A stretch of 57,030 bases of DNA from Oceanicaulis sp. (lineage in GTDB: Bacteria; Pseudomonadota; Alphaproteobacteria; Caulobacterales; Maricaulaceae): NCBI GenBank assembly GCA_020832735.1, contig JAFIEB010000066.1, positions 1 through 57,030 on the forward strand, given 5' to 3'. The notes below the pieces were generated by a model. That model was given only the letters and a program-made list of their open reading frames with translations. It had not been told where the DNA came from and searched no databases. This document shows positions 18,262 to 26,162 of the stretch, piece by piece. Positions within the stretch are counted from its first letter, which is position 1; each line of letters opens with the position of its first letter. The position numbers and the translations under genes are program-made.

Positions 18262-19107
18262 ATGACTGGATCACCCAGCGACTTGCCGAGATTCTCTGAG
18301 CTGATGCCGCTCGTCGTCGAAGCGCTGGAGGCCCTGGGCGGATCGGCCTCGATTGATGAGCTGAATGAGTGGGTGGCTGACAAGCTCGCCCTGTCGGAAG
18401 CCCAGCTGGAAATCACTTATCCAAAATCCGGCGACTATGTGTTTCGCGACCGCGTCAGCTGGGCCAGGAGTTATCTCAAGCAGGCTGGCTATGTGGACAA
18501 TTCACAACGCGGCGTCTGGGCGCTCACACCGCAGGGCCGGCAGGCAACCCTCGCCGATATCGCCGCAGTGCCCAAGCATGTGGTGACGGCCTATAACCGG
18601 CGCAAGGCGCAGGAAGCGCCGGGTCTGGAGGACGCCGTCGCCGAAGACCGGGACTGGAAAGAACAGCTGCTTGAGCATCTGGGCCAGATGGCGCCGGACA
18701 CCTTCGAGCGGCTGTGCCAGCGCATCCTCCGGGAGAAAGGCTTCACCAAAGTCGAAGTGACGGGGCGAGGCGGCGATGGCGGCATCGACGGCCAGGGTGT
18801 TCTGCGCATCAATCTCCTGTCGTTCCAGGTTATCTTTCAGGCGAAGCGCTGGAAGGGCTCTGTCGGAGCGAGCGTGGTGCGCGACTTTCGCGGCGCCATG
18901 GTCGGACGGGCGGACAAGGGCCTGATCATGACGACCGCTCGCTTCACAACCGAGGCCAGCCGGGAGGCGACACGTGATGGCGCTCCGGCCATTGACCTGG
19001 TGGACGGTGAGGACTTTTGCGAATTGCTCAAGGAAATCCGCCTGGGCGTCCGCGTGAAAATGGTCGAGGAGGTCGAAGTTTCAGCCAGCGATCTTGCCGA
19101 TATATGA
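18262..19107 (+). CDS. mrr: Mrr-family restriction endonuclease
   Basis: A 281-residue protein. Residues ~5-95 form the winged-helix Mrr N-terminal domain (FSELMPLVVEALEALGG ... WALTPQGR). The C-terminal nuclease domain (~145-265) has FERLCQRILREKGF, then GGDGGIDG and FQAKRWKG, the D...QxK core of Mrr-type PD-(D/E)xK nucleases. Mrr enzymes cut methylated DNA. It is divergent from hsdM and adjoins a methylating system, so its specificity must tolerate the HsdM mark. No frameshift seen. Confidence 0.9.
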   Translation: MTGSPSDLPRFSELMPLVVEALEALGGSASIDELNEWVADKLALSEAQLEITYPKSGDYVFRDRVSWARSYLKQAGYVDNSQRGVWALTPQGRQATLADIAAVPKHVVTAYNRRKAQEAPGLEDAVAEDRDWKEQLLEHLGQMAPDTFERLCQRILREKGFTKVEVTGRGGDGGIDGQGVLRINLLSFQVIFQAKRWKGSVGASVVRDFRGAMVGRADKGLIMTTARFTTEASREATRDGAPAIDLVDGEDFCELLKEIRLGVRVKMVEEVEVSASDLADI

Positions 19108-19434
19108 GGCTGGTAGAGGGCCGTCGCGATATTCGCTCCAGATCGCCATCGGCTGCATTCCATTCGCCTTCGGAGCTTCTATAGGGTTTTGGATTCGCGA
19201 GGATCCGGGACAGAAACATGCCCAGCTTGCGACAGATGCGAGTTGACCTCAACGCACATCCGCTTTCCGAGTGAGGGATGCCACCAGGGTGGTCTAAGGA
19301 CGCTCCCAGGAGCCCCCCAACTGCACAGAGAGATGCAGGATCATCATGAGAGACCCCGAAGCCAGAGAGCGACGTGTTCGCCCCACCTTCTCTGGGGCAC
19401 TCAGAGAAATGCGGCAGGGGGCTTAGAGGGATCA
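19108..19434. other. Intergenic stretch between mrr and the unknown membrane protein
   Basis: 327 bases without a convincing gene. A leftward frame covers it but shows no family resemblance and overlaps the next gene's start. A short inverted repeat (CCCCACCTTCTCTGGGG, around 19380-19396) is present. AGAGGG at 19425-19430 is the likely ribosome site of the next gene. Confidence 0.5.
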
Positions 19435-20103
19435 ATGGAAGCGCTTCAAGAGGCCGCTGGTGAGTTTCTTCAGGAGCGCTGGGCGCAGCTGATCGTGGCG
19501 TTCCTGTTCGCTGGCATCGGCGCGTTCATCACGACCCTGCGCAACCGGCGCAAGACGGCTGACCGAATCGCACTGGAATTGATCGCGACCCATGAAGCCA
19601 TGCTAGCGCGGGCTTTCCCTTACAACGGCTGGCGGGAGAGTGACCCGCGAGAGAAGTGGATGCTTGAGCCCTACGTCCGCCGAATCGACTTCCTGAAGGA
19701 CCTTGCTGGTGAAAGCGGCCTCAGCGCGAACGCGGTCGCTATGGTCCGGCAGTACGAGAGGGCGCTTGAGGACTTCATCGAAACTTGGGCTACAACACGG
19801 CGCCGGCGCGATGGCTTCCAGGACGCACTCAACGTCCTCACTGCGGCCCTGAAAAACGCCCTCAATGCGCTCAGGAGGCTACGCAAGCACCGCAACGATC
19901 CGATCTGGGCGGCTGGAAGCAGGGCCGTCGAGCGGCAGGTTCAGGATGCGCAGAGAGCAGCTCTTGAGATAGGCCCTCGGAGGGAACCAGAGGGACCTTC
20001 CAGCATGGTTGAAGGCGCACCTCAAGGCCGATCAATTCATCACGATGACCAAGGTTCAGTAGCTGGTGAGGATCAATGTGACAGCGCGCCGCTGCGTTCA
20101 TAG
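19435..20103 (+). CDS. Small uncharacterised membrane-anchored protein
   Basis: A 222-residue protein not recognised. ATG 19435 follows AGAGGG at a four-base spacing; the frame extends upstream to 19189 but those residues look noncoding. A single hydrophobic segment (LIVAFLFAGIGAFITTL, about residues 19-35) is followed by a basic patch (RNRRKTADR), suggesting a membrane anchor with a cytoplasmic helical domain (~45-175) rich in Arg, Ala and Leu. The last ~45 residues are disordered and charged. It is the last gene before the IS1111-type element. Confidence 0.5.
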   Translation: MEALQEAAGEFLQERWAQLIVAFLFAGIGAFITTLRNRRKTADRIALELIATHEAMLARAFPYNGWRESDPREKWMLEPYVRRIDFLKDLAGESGLSANAVAMVRQYERALEDFIETWATTRRRRDGFQDALNVLTAALKNALNALRRLRKHRNDPIWAAGSRAVERQVQDAQRAALEIGPRREPEGPSSMVEGAPQGRSIHHDDQGSVAGEDQCDSAPLRS

Positions 20104-20255
20104 CCTGGTGCGAGGTTCGCCCTGCAATTAAGTGCAGCGCTCCACTTAAATATGGTCCAGCCCCATAATCAGGCCGTTTGTTGTTAGTTTTGCTCGTCTG
20201 TGAGCCGCCTCCGATTATGGTCAAAAAGCTAGCGGGGGAGCCAAGGGTCTCATGT

Positions 20256-20268
20256 GTGGACGGCCTCC
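20256..20268 (+). repeat. IS1111-type subterminal inverted repeat, transposase-3' side
   Basis: GTGGACGGCCTCC, the exact reverse complement of 21589-21601. Similarity stops within a few bases on either side, as expected for subterminal repeats. Confidence 0.75.
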
Positions 20269-20500
20269 GTTTGGCAAGCGCTACTTTGGTGATCTGACGG
20301 ATTGGCTGGTAGCGGTCATGTGTCCGGCCTTTGAAGCGCGGCCTTGATCGCCGCCGGCCCTGATGAAGTCCGCGGATCAGGTCCCATACAGGTCATCGTG
20401 CTTTGATGCACAGAGACCCATGATGGCGGGTTTATCTGATCCCGGTGGTCAGCCGTCTGTCATCACCTCCGATGCACTTCGCCAAGCTGGAAGGGAAAGA
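20269..20500 (-). ncRNA. Candidate bridge/seek RNA region of the IS1111-type element
   Basis: The 232 noncoding bases lie between the transposase stop and the distal inverted repeat. In IS1111-group elements the guide RNA that pairs with donor and target is encoded in this downstream position, whereas in the IS110 group it is upstream. No loop or guide could be assigned by eye; the call is from position and family knowledge. Confidence 0.4.
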
Positions 20501-21529
20501 CTACGCGGGCGAGGCTCCCGGTGCCCGGTATCGATCCCCAGTAGTCATGAGAGCCCAGACGATCCGGGCCATTTTGTTGGCCAACGCCACTGCCGCCAGT
20601 TTCTGGGGCTTTCGTTCGCAGAGTTGCCCGATCCACGGCATGGCGTGCGGGGCCTTCCGATGAACTCTGATCGCCGATAGCGCGCCGACGACCAGCAATC
20701 TGCGTATGTATGGATCGCCCTTCTTGGTGATCCGGCCGAGGCGCTCCTTGCCGTCGGAAGAGCTCTGTCGCGGAACGAGCCCCAACCAGGCCGAGAGCTC
20801 TCGGCCCGACCGGAAGAGCGAGGCGTCGCTTATGGTCGCCGCAAGGGCGCTCGCGGTGATCGGCCCCACGCCCGGAATCGTCGCCAAGCGCTGGCTTACT
20901 TCGTTCTCGCGGTGCCAGCGGGCGATCTCACGGTCGAGTTCGGCTACTTTGTCATCAAGCTCTTCGACCTGACGAACCAGCGGAAGCAGCGCGCATCGCA
21001 CCGCTTCGGGCACGAAGGCTTCTTCGTCCTCGTCCACCATGTCCATGAGGAGCCGCGAACCGACCGCTCCCTGCCTTGCGACGATGCCGAGCTCAGCCAG
21101 ATGCGCGCGCAGGGCGTTGATCGTCATCGTCCGCTGCCGGATCAGCAGCTCTCGAGCCCGGTGGGCCATCAACACACTCTGCTGCTCGACCGTCTTAACC
21201 GGAACGAACCGCATCGTCGGCCGCGTCACCGCCTCGCATATCGCCTCGGCGTCCGCCGCATCGTTCTTCTGCCGCTTTACATACGGCTTGACGTAGCTCG
21301 TCGGCATGAGCCGGACATCATGGCCAATCGCCATAAGCTCTCGCGCCCAGTGATGTCCTGTCGCGCAGGCCTCGATACCGATCAGGCAAGGGGCGAGCCC
21401 TTCGAAAAAATCGAGAACCTCAGAACGCCGTAAACGCCTGCGAAGAACGGCTTCCCCGCATGCGTCGACACCGTGAACCTGGAAGACGTGCTTGGCGATG
21501 TCCAAGCCGATCATGGTAACCTCTGACAT
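20501..21529 (-). CDS. IS110-family transposase (IS1111 group)
   Basis: A 342-residue DEDD transposase starting MSEVTMIGLDIAK (ATG 21529). The RuvC-like N-terminal domain shows GLDIAK, IGIEACA and KNDAADAEAI, supplying the acidic residues. The C-terminal Transposase_20 domain has IPGVGPITASALAA and the LVPRQSSSDGK stretch that holds the reactive Ser. The VKRQKNDAADAEAICEAVTRP segment is close to IS1111-type enzymes. All motifs are intact and there is no frameshift, so it may be active. Confidence 0.92.
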   Translation of the reverse strand: MSEVTMIGLDIAKHVFQVHGVDACGEAVLRRRLRRSEVLDFFEGLAPCLIGIEACATGHHWARELMAIGHDVRLMPTSYVKPYVKRQKNDAADAEAICEAVTRPTMRFVPVKTVEQQSVLMAHRARELLIRQRTMTINALRAHLAELGIVARQGAVGSRLLMDMVDEDEEAFVPEAVRCALLPLVRQVEELDDKVAELDREIARWHRENEVSQRLATIPGVGPITASALAATISDASLFRSGRELSAWLGLVPRQSSSDGKERLGRITKKGDPYIRRLLVVGALSAIRVHRKAPHAMPWIGQLCERKPQKLAAVALANKMARIVWALMTTGDRYRAPGASPA

Positions 21530-21588
21530 GGGCGGGCTCCTCGTGTGTGACCAAAACAGCCACACTCTGGCACACAGATGCCGCGGGA

Positions 21589-21601
21589 GGAGGCCGTCCA
21601 C
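21589..21601 (-). repeat. IS1111-type subterminal inverted repeat, transposase-5' side
   Basis: GGAGGCCGTCCAC, complementary to 20256-20268. It lies 60 bases upstream of the transposase start. Confidence 0.75.
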
Positions 21602-21610
21602 CCCATCAGG

Positions 21611-21770
21611 TCACGATGCCCCGGTTCCGACAGATGCGAAGTCTGCAATCCTTCGCCACAGTCCACGTCTCCGTCCACAACCACTTCAATCTGGAACCCC
21701 ACCTCTACAGCCGGGAAGATTTCAAGGAGAACCGTAACGCGGCGTTGCTGAGTGACGTCAGCTTGCCGCC
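21611..21770 (+). pseudogene. IS6-family transposase remnant, C-terminal end only
   Basis: A rightward frame reads MPRFRQMRSLQSFATVHVSV, then HNHFNLEPHLYSREDFKENR, which is the C-terminal end of alphaproteobacterial IS6-family transposases (consensus RFRxMRSLQKFxxVHxxVHNHF). The DDE domain and everything upstream are missing: the IS1111 element lies directly to the left. The matching N-terminal end of a similar transposase occurs at 32541, so the genes between are bracketed by two broken IS6 copies in one orientation. Confidence 0.75.
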
Positions 21771-21862
21771 TGATCAAGGCCGATTTCGCTCAAGCCCAGA
21801 CCCGTTCGCGTTCGTCTGATAGCACTCACCTTCCGGCGGGCCCAGGGCTGAGGCTCAGTACA

Positions 21863-23947
21863 TCATGGTCCGAACTCAAATCGCACTTGATAGGGGCGCC
21901 CAGCGACTGGCTGTCCTTCGCGGTCCAGCCTCTGGCTCTGGTAATATGACGTCATTGCCAGCGCCCACTCAGCATACCGCGTATCTGAAGTGGAGGAGCT
22001 GGTGACTCGGCAATCTTCAAGCCTGGATTGAGCATTGAAACGGCATTCGATCATGACTTCATTGCGTCGGACCTGTCTGAGTAGCCGGGGCTGTTCGCGA
22101 TGGAAGTCTCTCGCTTCGGGGCCGCGCACCCAGACCGGATTCACCACTGGCTCTGGAGCGGCTACAGGCGCTTCCGTAGCGGCCTTGCGGGGCTGCGCTT
22201 CAAAATCCGCCGCTCGCATGTAGGCGACTTGTCCATCTGGCAATATCACTTCAACCCATTCGTGATGCTCCGTCAGCTGGCCCAGGACGTTGACTATTTG
22301 ACCGTCAGAAAATCGCTCGAAAGCCTGATCCGTGGCCGGTTCTGAAAAAACGGGAGCAATCACGGAACGCACGATCGCACGCCCGGCAATCGAGGTGTCG
22401 AGCTGGGGCGGGGGGTGTGATTGCACAAGCGCGGCAGGCAGATAGCCTTCCGTCCCGTTGCGCAGCCGCACGCGCCGCCAGTCGCTCTGCGTTTCAGGTG
22501 AGATTACTGTGAGCGGATCGCCGCGTTGCACGTGTCCGGCAACATTGGCCCCGGATGAAGCTGAAACACGCAGGGGTGATGCAGTCTGGGCAAAAGCGGC
22601 CGACTGTGTGAGGACCGGCGCGGGCGGCGGCGGGGCAGGCGTTGGCGCTCGCTGAGGCGGCGGCGTAAAGGTTGCCAGTGGCGTATACCCGATCCGGCTG
22701 TCATCCATCACGACTTCCACCCACTCGCGCCGCTGACTGAGCCGTCCATTGACACGAACCCGGTCGCCTTGGCTCAGAGACGCGATCACACTCGCGCCCG
22801 CCGGGTTTTCATAGACATCGGCGCGCGCCACAGTCACGGCGCGCTCAATAGACCGTGCGCCTGGCGTCAGAGCCGGAGGCCGCGCGGAAGCCAGGTTTCT
22901 GCTGCGCACATATCCCGTGAGATCGCCGCTTGTGCTCACCCTGGACCAGCCGCCCGGACCGGGCTCGCCAAGCCGTGTCACGCTTTCATTGCGTTCAAGG
23001 TCCCGCAAACGCCGGCTGCTTTCAGTCGCAGATGCATGCATCTGCGTGCGCGTGCGAACGAAAACGGTCGTCCTGGTAATTTGCGGCTGCGCGGGTGCAG
23101 CTGTTTCCGTCTGAACGGCTGTTTGAGCAGGGGCCTGTGGCCGCGCCGGAGCTGGTTCAGGACGAGATGGCGTATTGTCGCTTATCGCATGCAGCAACAC
23201 CAGAACGGCTACGGAAGCGCCGGCGACGCCGGCATACGCTTTCCAGTTGGGGTTTGACGGCGCGTTCGGCGTATGAGCGGGCGCAGAGCTGACGCGATAG
23301 CGCAGATTGTCTTTAGTGGCCGTTTCGTCTGCCGGTCGGGATGGTGCCGCCTTTTGTGTCTTTGCAGCGCCGCTGCCCGCAGCTGTCGATGCAGGTTTGG
23401 TTGCGCGGTGTTTTTGCACGGTCCGCGGCGCGCCCTTCTGTGCGTCTGTTACGCCCGCTATTGAGGCGGGAGAGCGCGGTTCGCCCTGACCTGAAGGCTT
23501 GTGGTCCTGCTTCTTCGGTCTGCTGGCTGGCGCGGGTGCAGGGACGTCAGCCTCGGTCCCGTCATCCTCGACCACGTCAGGCGCGCCATTGGCGCCGGCT
23601 TCATCTGGCATGGGGACGGTTGCCGTGAGAGCGTTGCCATCAACGATGTGCGCGGGCTGTTCTGATGGCTCCGGGTGTCCGGCGCGTGTGGTGTCAACGG
23701 CGCCGACAGGCGATTCAATATCGGCTTCAGGCTGCGCCAACGCGGTGCGGTCTTCATCCGTGAACAGATGGCGGGTCGCCGGATGGAGGGCGGCGGGTGC
23801 GCCTGCTTCCAGGGGGGATGTCCGCACCAAAGTCTGAAAATCCATGGCCCCGCGCATTTTCAGCCGGGCGATGCTAGACAATTGAACGTTGGTCCAGTGC
23901 CCTTCTCGCGTGAAATATGAGATCAGGGCTGGAGGCTGATCGGTCAC
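21863..23947 (-). CDS. Membrane protein with GYF-like, four SH3-like and TonB-C-like domains
   Basis: A 694-residue protein. GTG 23947 is used because it keeps an N-terminal domain of GYF_2-like pattern (residues ~5-65); a ribosome site is not obvious. A Pro/Ala-rich disordered stretch (~70-230) leads to one membrane span (~235-256, AYAGVAGASVAVLVLLHAI). Outside are four repeated SH3-like domains (about 295-360, 375-430, 455-510, 525-585), each with the WxxV...GYxxxxxL-type ending. The C-terminus (~600-694) resembles the TonB C-terminal domain (IECRFNAQSRLEDCRVTSSS). This layout suggests an inner-membrane anchor reaching through the periplasm to peptidoglycan or the outer membrane. It is divergent from the vWA-like lipoprotein. 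Confidence 0.7.
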   Translation of the reverse strand: MTDQPPALISYFTREGHWTNVQLSSIARLKMRGAMDFQTLVRTSPLEAGAPAALHPATRHLFTDEDRTALAQPEADIESPVGAVDTTRAGHPEPSEQPAHIVDGNALTATVPMPDEAGANGAPDVVEDDGTEADVPAPAPASRPKKQDHKPSGQGEPRSPASIAGVTDAQKGAPRTVQKHRATKPASTAAGSGAAKTQKAAPSRPADETATKDNLRYRVSSAPAHTPNAPSNPNWKAYAGVAGASVAVLVLLHAISDNTPSRPEPAPARPQAPAQTAVQTETAAPAQPQITRTTVFVRTRTQMHASATESSRRLRDLERNESVTRLGEPGPGGWSRVSTSGDLTGYVRSRNLASARPPALTPGARSIERAVTVARADVYENPAGASVIASLSQGDRVRVNGRLSQRREWVEVVMDDSRIGYTPLATFTPPPQRAPTPAPPPPAPVLTQSAAFAQTASPLRVSASSGANVAGHVQRGDPLTVISPETQSDWRRVRLRNGTEGYLPAALVQSHPPPQLDTSIAGRAIVRSVIAPVFSEPATDQAFERFSDGQIVNVLGQLTEHHEWVEVILPDGQVAYMRAADFEAQPRKAATEAPVAAPEPVVNPVWVRGPEARDFHREQPRLLRQVRRNEVMIECRFNAQSRLEDCRVTSSSTSDTRYAEWALAMTSYYQSQRLDREGQPVAGRPYQVRFEFGP

Positions 23948-23977
23948 GTTTAGTATCTCTGAGATCGCTCATGAGTA

Positions 23978-24011
23978 GCAGGTTGCTATCCTGCATACTC
24001 CGCCATAAGCT
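23978..24011 (+). promoter_or_regulatory. Candidate promoter and operator of the cytoskeletal-type operon
   Basis: TTGCTA at 23983-23988 and TAAGCT at 24006-24011 are separated by 17 bases, a fair sigma-70 match, 34 bases before ATG 24046. The inverted repeat GCAGG-N7-CCTGC (23978-23994) covers the -35 box and could bind a regulator. No regulator gene lies in the operon itself. Confidence 0.35.
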
Positions 24012-24045
24012 CGTTTACAGCAACCGCATGGTTGGGGGGAGGCAA

Positions 24046-25584
24046 ATGGTAAGGTGGGCGCTCACGCTCATTGTCATTTTGGGAATTGCCGGGGCGGGTG
24101 CTGGCTGCACGCCAGCCGGGTCTGATGCTGATCAGCTCAACGTCGCGGATGTGAGCGCCTCTGGTCCCTATTGCCTACCTGAAGGCGTGTTCGAACACGC
24201 CGCGCCCATGGGCCCGGCTGCTCCGTCTGCCGCGCCGGACCAGGTTTCAATCTATTTTGACGTGTCCCTGGCCAATATCGGCTATGGCGCGCCCGAGTTG
24301 CAGCATGGCTACGCTTCACTGCCATACCGCAATCTGGTTAGCGCGCTGTTCGCACTGGAGCGTGGCGGCATGGACGTCGCGCTCAATGGCTTTGCAGCCG
24401 CGCTTGAGCCTATCAGCCAGGATGCTCTGGTCGCCTTGGCGCGCGGTGAGGCGCGCTGCGCGCTCAGCCAAGCGTCAATGTGCCAGCGCACCAATCTGTC
24501 ACTGCCCTTTGAGGCCATCAACGACCGGGCCAACGGTCCGTCAATCATTGTTAGCGATATGATGTTCCGGGACCCGGACGTCTTCAACCCGGGTCCGCTC
24601 AGCCTGTCTCATACCATCAGGACGGTGATCGCCTCGGGTCAGTCCGTCGGGCTGATCGGCATCAAGGCGCCGTTCCGCGGTGCCCTGTATGACATGCCCG
24701 GCGAGCCCAGCGTCTGGGAGGATGCGCGCCGCGTCGACGGTCGGCGGGTTTTCTCTCCGGTACGCTACATGCCGCTGTTCATCATGATCATCGGCTCAAA
24801 CAGCGAGATCGAGTATCTGCGAAATCACTTTGCGCGCTCCGTCTTCGAGCAGCAGGCGGTTGAACATCATTTCAGTCTGTTTTCGGCGCGCGCACGTCGC
24901 CTTGAACCCATCATCGCCCAGGCGCGCGCTCCCGGCGCGGATCTCGACTTTCTCTCTCCCAGCTTCTTCATCCAGCCCAGTGGTGTGGCCCGCGATGTGC
25001 TTCAGTTGCGTCTGGACCGTCGCCGGCTGCGCGAGTTTCACGCCGAACAGGTTCGGCAAGCCGGAGAGCACGCCCCGGGCGAAGGCCCGCTTGAGATACG
25101 TTTTCCGGTGGACGCCCTGCTCTGGCCTGGCGCGCGGCTGGGTGGCGATTTCGAAGTCGAGGTCGAGGTGTTCCAGTCGCGTACGGCCCGCACGCGGCAA
25201 ACTTGCGATGATGGCTGGGATCGTGTGATGACCAGCTTGCCTGGCTCCGCTCTGGGTGAAGCGCGTTATGATGCGTCCGCAGGCGAGGGCTTGCTGCGGG
25301 TATATCTCGACCATGAGGCATGGCTCGAGGCCGATAGTCGCTTCATTCACCTTGCGCGCGTCTCCGTGCGCGCGCAGCCGGACCGAGCGAGTCCGGCTGC
25401 GCCAGATTGGATTGAGGCGTGGAGCTTCGAAGCCGACAGCATCCCGTCCCTCCGCGCTAGTCCGCCGGAATTTTTCCCCGTTTTGAACGTAGCCGCCCTG
25501 GCTCGCATGCTGGATCGGGAGGCGCGTGAATCAGCCATCGACGAAGCGCTGGCTGAAAGCGCCGTCTATATCGAAATCCGTTAG
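24046..25584 (+). CDS. Putative lipoprotein with a divergent von Willebrand A-like domain
   Basis: A 512-residue protein. ATG 24046 follows GGGGGGAGG closely and gives a clean signal, MVRWALTLIVILGIAGAGAG, ending at Cys21 (lipobox atypical, Gly at -3). An upstream ATG at 24028 is possible. VSIYFDVSLANIGYG (near residue 68-82) resembles the first strand and DxSxS motif of vWA domains, with the last Ser replaced. PSIIVSDMMF (near 165-175) resembles the later vWA Asp, and GQSVGLIGIKAPFRG follows as the next strand. The C-terminal half looks beta-rich. First gene of the rightward operon with the 4-TM protein, tubulin-like and Hsp70-like genes. The vWA assignment is by pattern only. Confidence 0.55.
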   Translation: MVRWALTLIVILGIAGAGAGCTPAGSDADQLNVADVSASGPYCLPEGVFEHAAPMGPAAPSAAPDQVSIYFDVSLANIGYGAPELQHGYASLPYRNLVSALFALERGGMDVALNGFAAALEPISQDALVALARGEARCALSQASMCQRTNLSLPFEAINDRANGPSIIVSDMMFRDPDVFNPGPLSLSHTIRTVIASGQSVGLIGIKAPFRGALYDMPGEPSVWEDARRVDGRRVFSPVRYMPLFIMIIGSNSEIEYLRNHFARSVFEQQAVEHHFSLFSARARRLEPIIAQARAPGADLDFLSPSFFIQPSGVARDVLQLRLDRRRLREFHAEQVRQAGEHAPGEGPLEIRFPVDALLWPGARLGGDFEVEVEVFQSRTARTRQTCDDGWDRVMTSLPGSALGEARYDASAGEGLLRVYLDHEAWLEADSRFIHLARVSVRAQPDRASPAAPDWIEAWSFEADSIPSLRASPPEFFPVLNVAALARMLDREARESAIDEALAESAVYIEIR

Positions 25585-25604
25585 CCCATTGCCCCGAGGA
25601 CCCA

Positions 25605-26147
25605 ATGCCCCGCTGGATCCGTTACCTTGTCGTACCTGGCGTCTTGTCTCTGTTGATCTTTCTGGTCGCCGTAACCGCAGCGCTGTTCGCTTGGGAGCGG
25701 TTCGTCGAGGATGTCAGCTTGCTGGTTCCTGACTGGCTCAGGGATCGGACGCCGGGCCAGATTCGCCAGGCTATGGCGACTGTGAACACTTGGGTCGCCA
25801 CCCTGATCTGGAGCGCAGCCTGTGCTGGGTTTCTGGCGAGTTTTTTATGGTTTTTCTTGGCCATGAGCGCTCAGCCAGGACGCCATCCCAAAGGCGCGGC
25901 TGGCTATCGCAGCCAATGGCTGGTGGCCATGGGCGGGGGCGTGCTGGTCCTGACTGTTTTCAACGTCCTGTCGGTCATTCTTGATCCGGCCAACAACATT
26001 ATGCGGATCGTCCGCCCGGCCATGATTTTCGGCCATGGGGCCGCAACTATAACGGGCATCTTGGTGATGTTCTGGCTGTGCACGGTGCTGACCACGCCGG
26101 ACAGAATGAAACCCGCAGTCCCGCTCAGCGGCTGGCGCCCCTGGTGA
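25605..26147 (+). CDS. Small multispan membrane protein of the tubulin/Hsp70-like operon
   Basis: A 180-residue protein of no recognised family with four likely transmembrane helices: about residues 8-30, 60-88, 105-127 and 140-163. An acidic/aromatic loop (WERFVEDVSLLVPDWL) between the first two probably faces the periplasm. The start is 20 bases after the lipoprotein stop and its stop is 15 bases before the tubulin-like gene, so the genes are surely co-transcribed. It may anchor the soluble NTPases to the inner membrane. Confidence 0.6.
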   Translation: MPRWIRYLVVPGVLSLLIFLVAVTAALFAWERFVEDVSLLVPDWLRDRTPGQIRQAMATVNTWVATLIWSAACAGFLASFLWFFLAMSAQPGRHPKGAAGYRSQWLVAMGGGVLVLTVFNVLSVILDPANNIMRIVRPAMIFGHGAATITGILVMFWLCTVLTTPDRMKPAVPLSGWRPW

Positions 26148-26162
26148 CAAGGCAGTGACATC

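Larger units (their letters stand above)
20250..21605 (-). mobile_element. IS110-family element, IS1111 group
   Basis: One leftward transposase gene flanked by an exact 13-bp inverted repeat, GTGGACGGCCTCC at 20256-20268 and its complement at 21589-21601. The IS1111 group is known for subterminal inverted repeats of this size lying a few bases inside the true ends, so the ends given here are approximate. About 230 noncoding bases separate the transposase stop from the distal repeat, which is where IS1111 elements encode their guide RNA. No target duplication is expected for this family. Confidence 0.75.

Noticed and set aside
19028-19435. 135-codon leftward open frame between mrr and the next gene
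   Set aside because: It overlaps the end of mrr, lacks a ribosome site and has a low-complexity translation.
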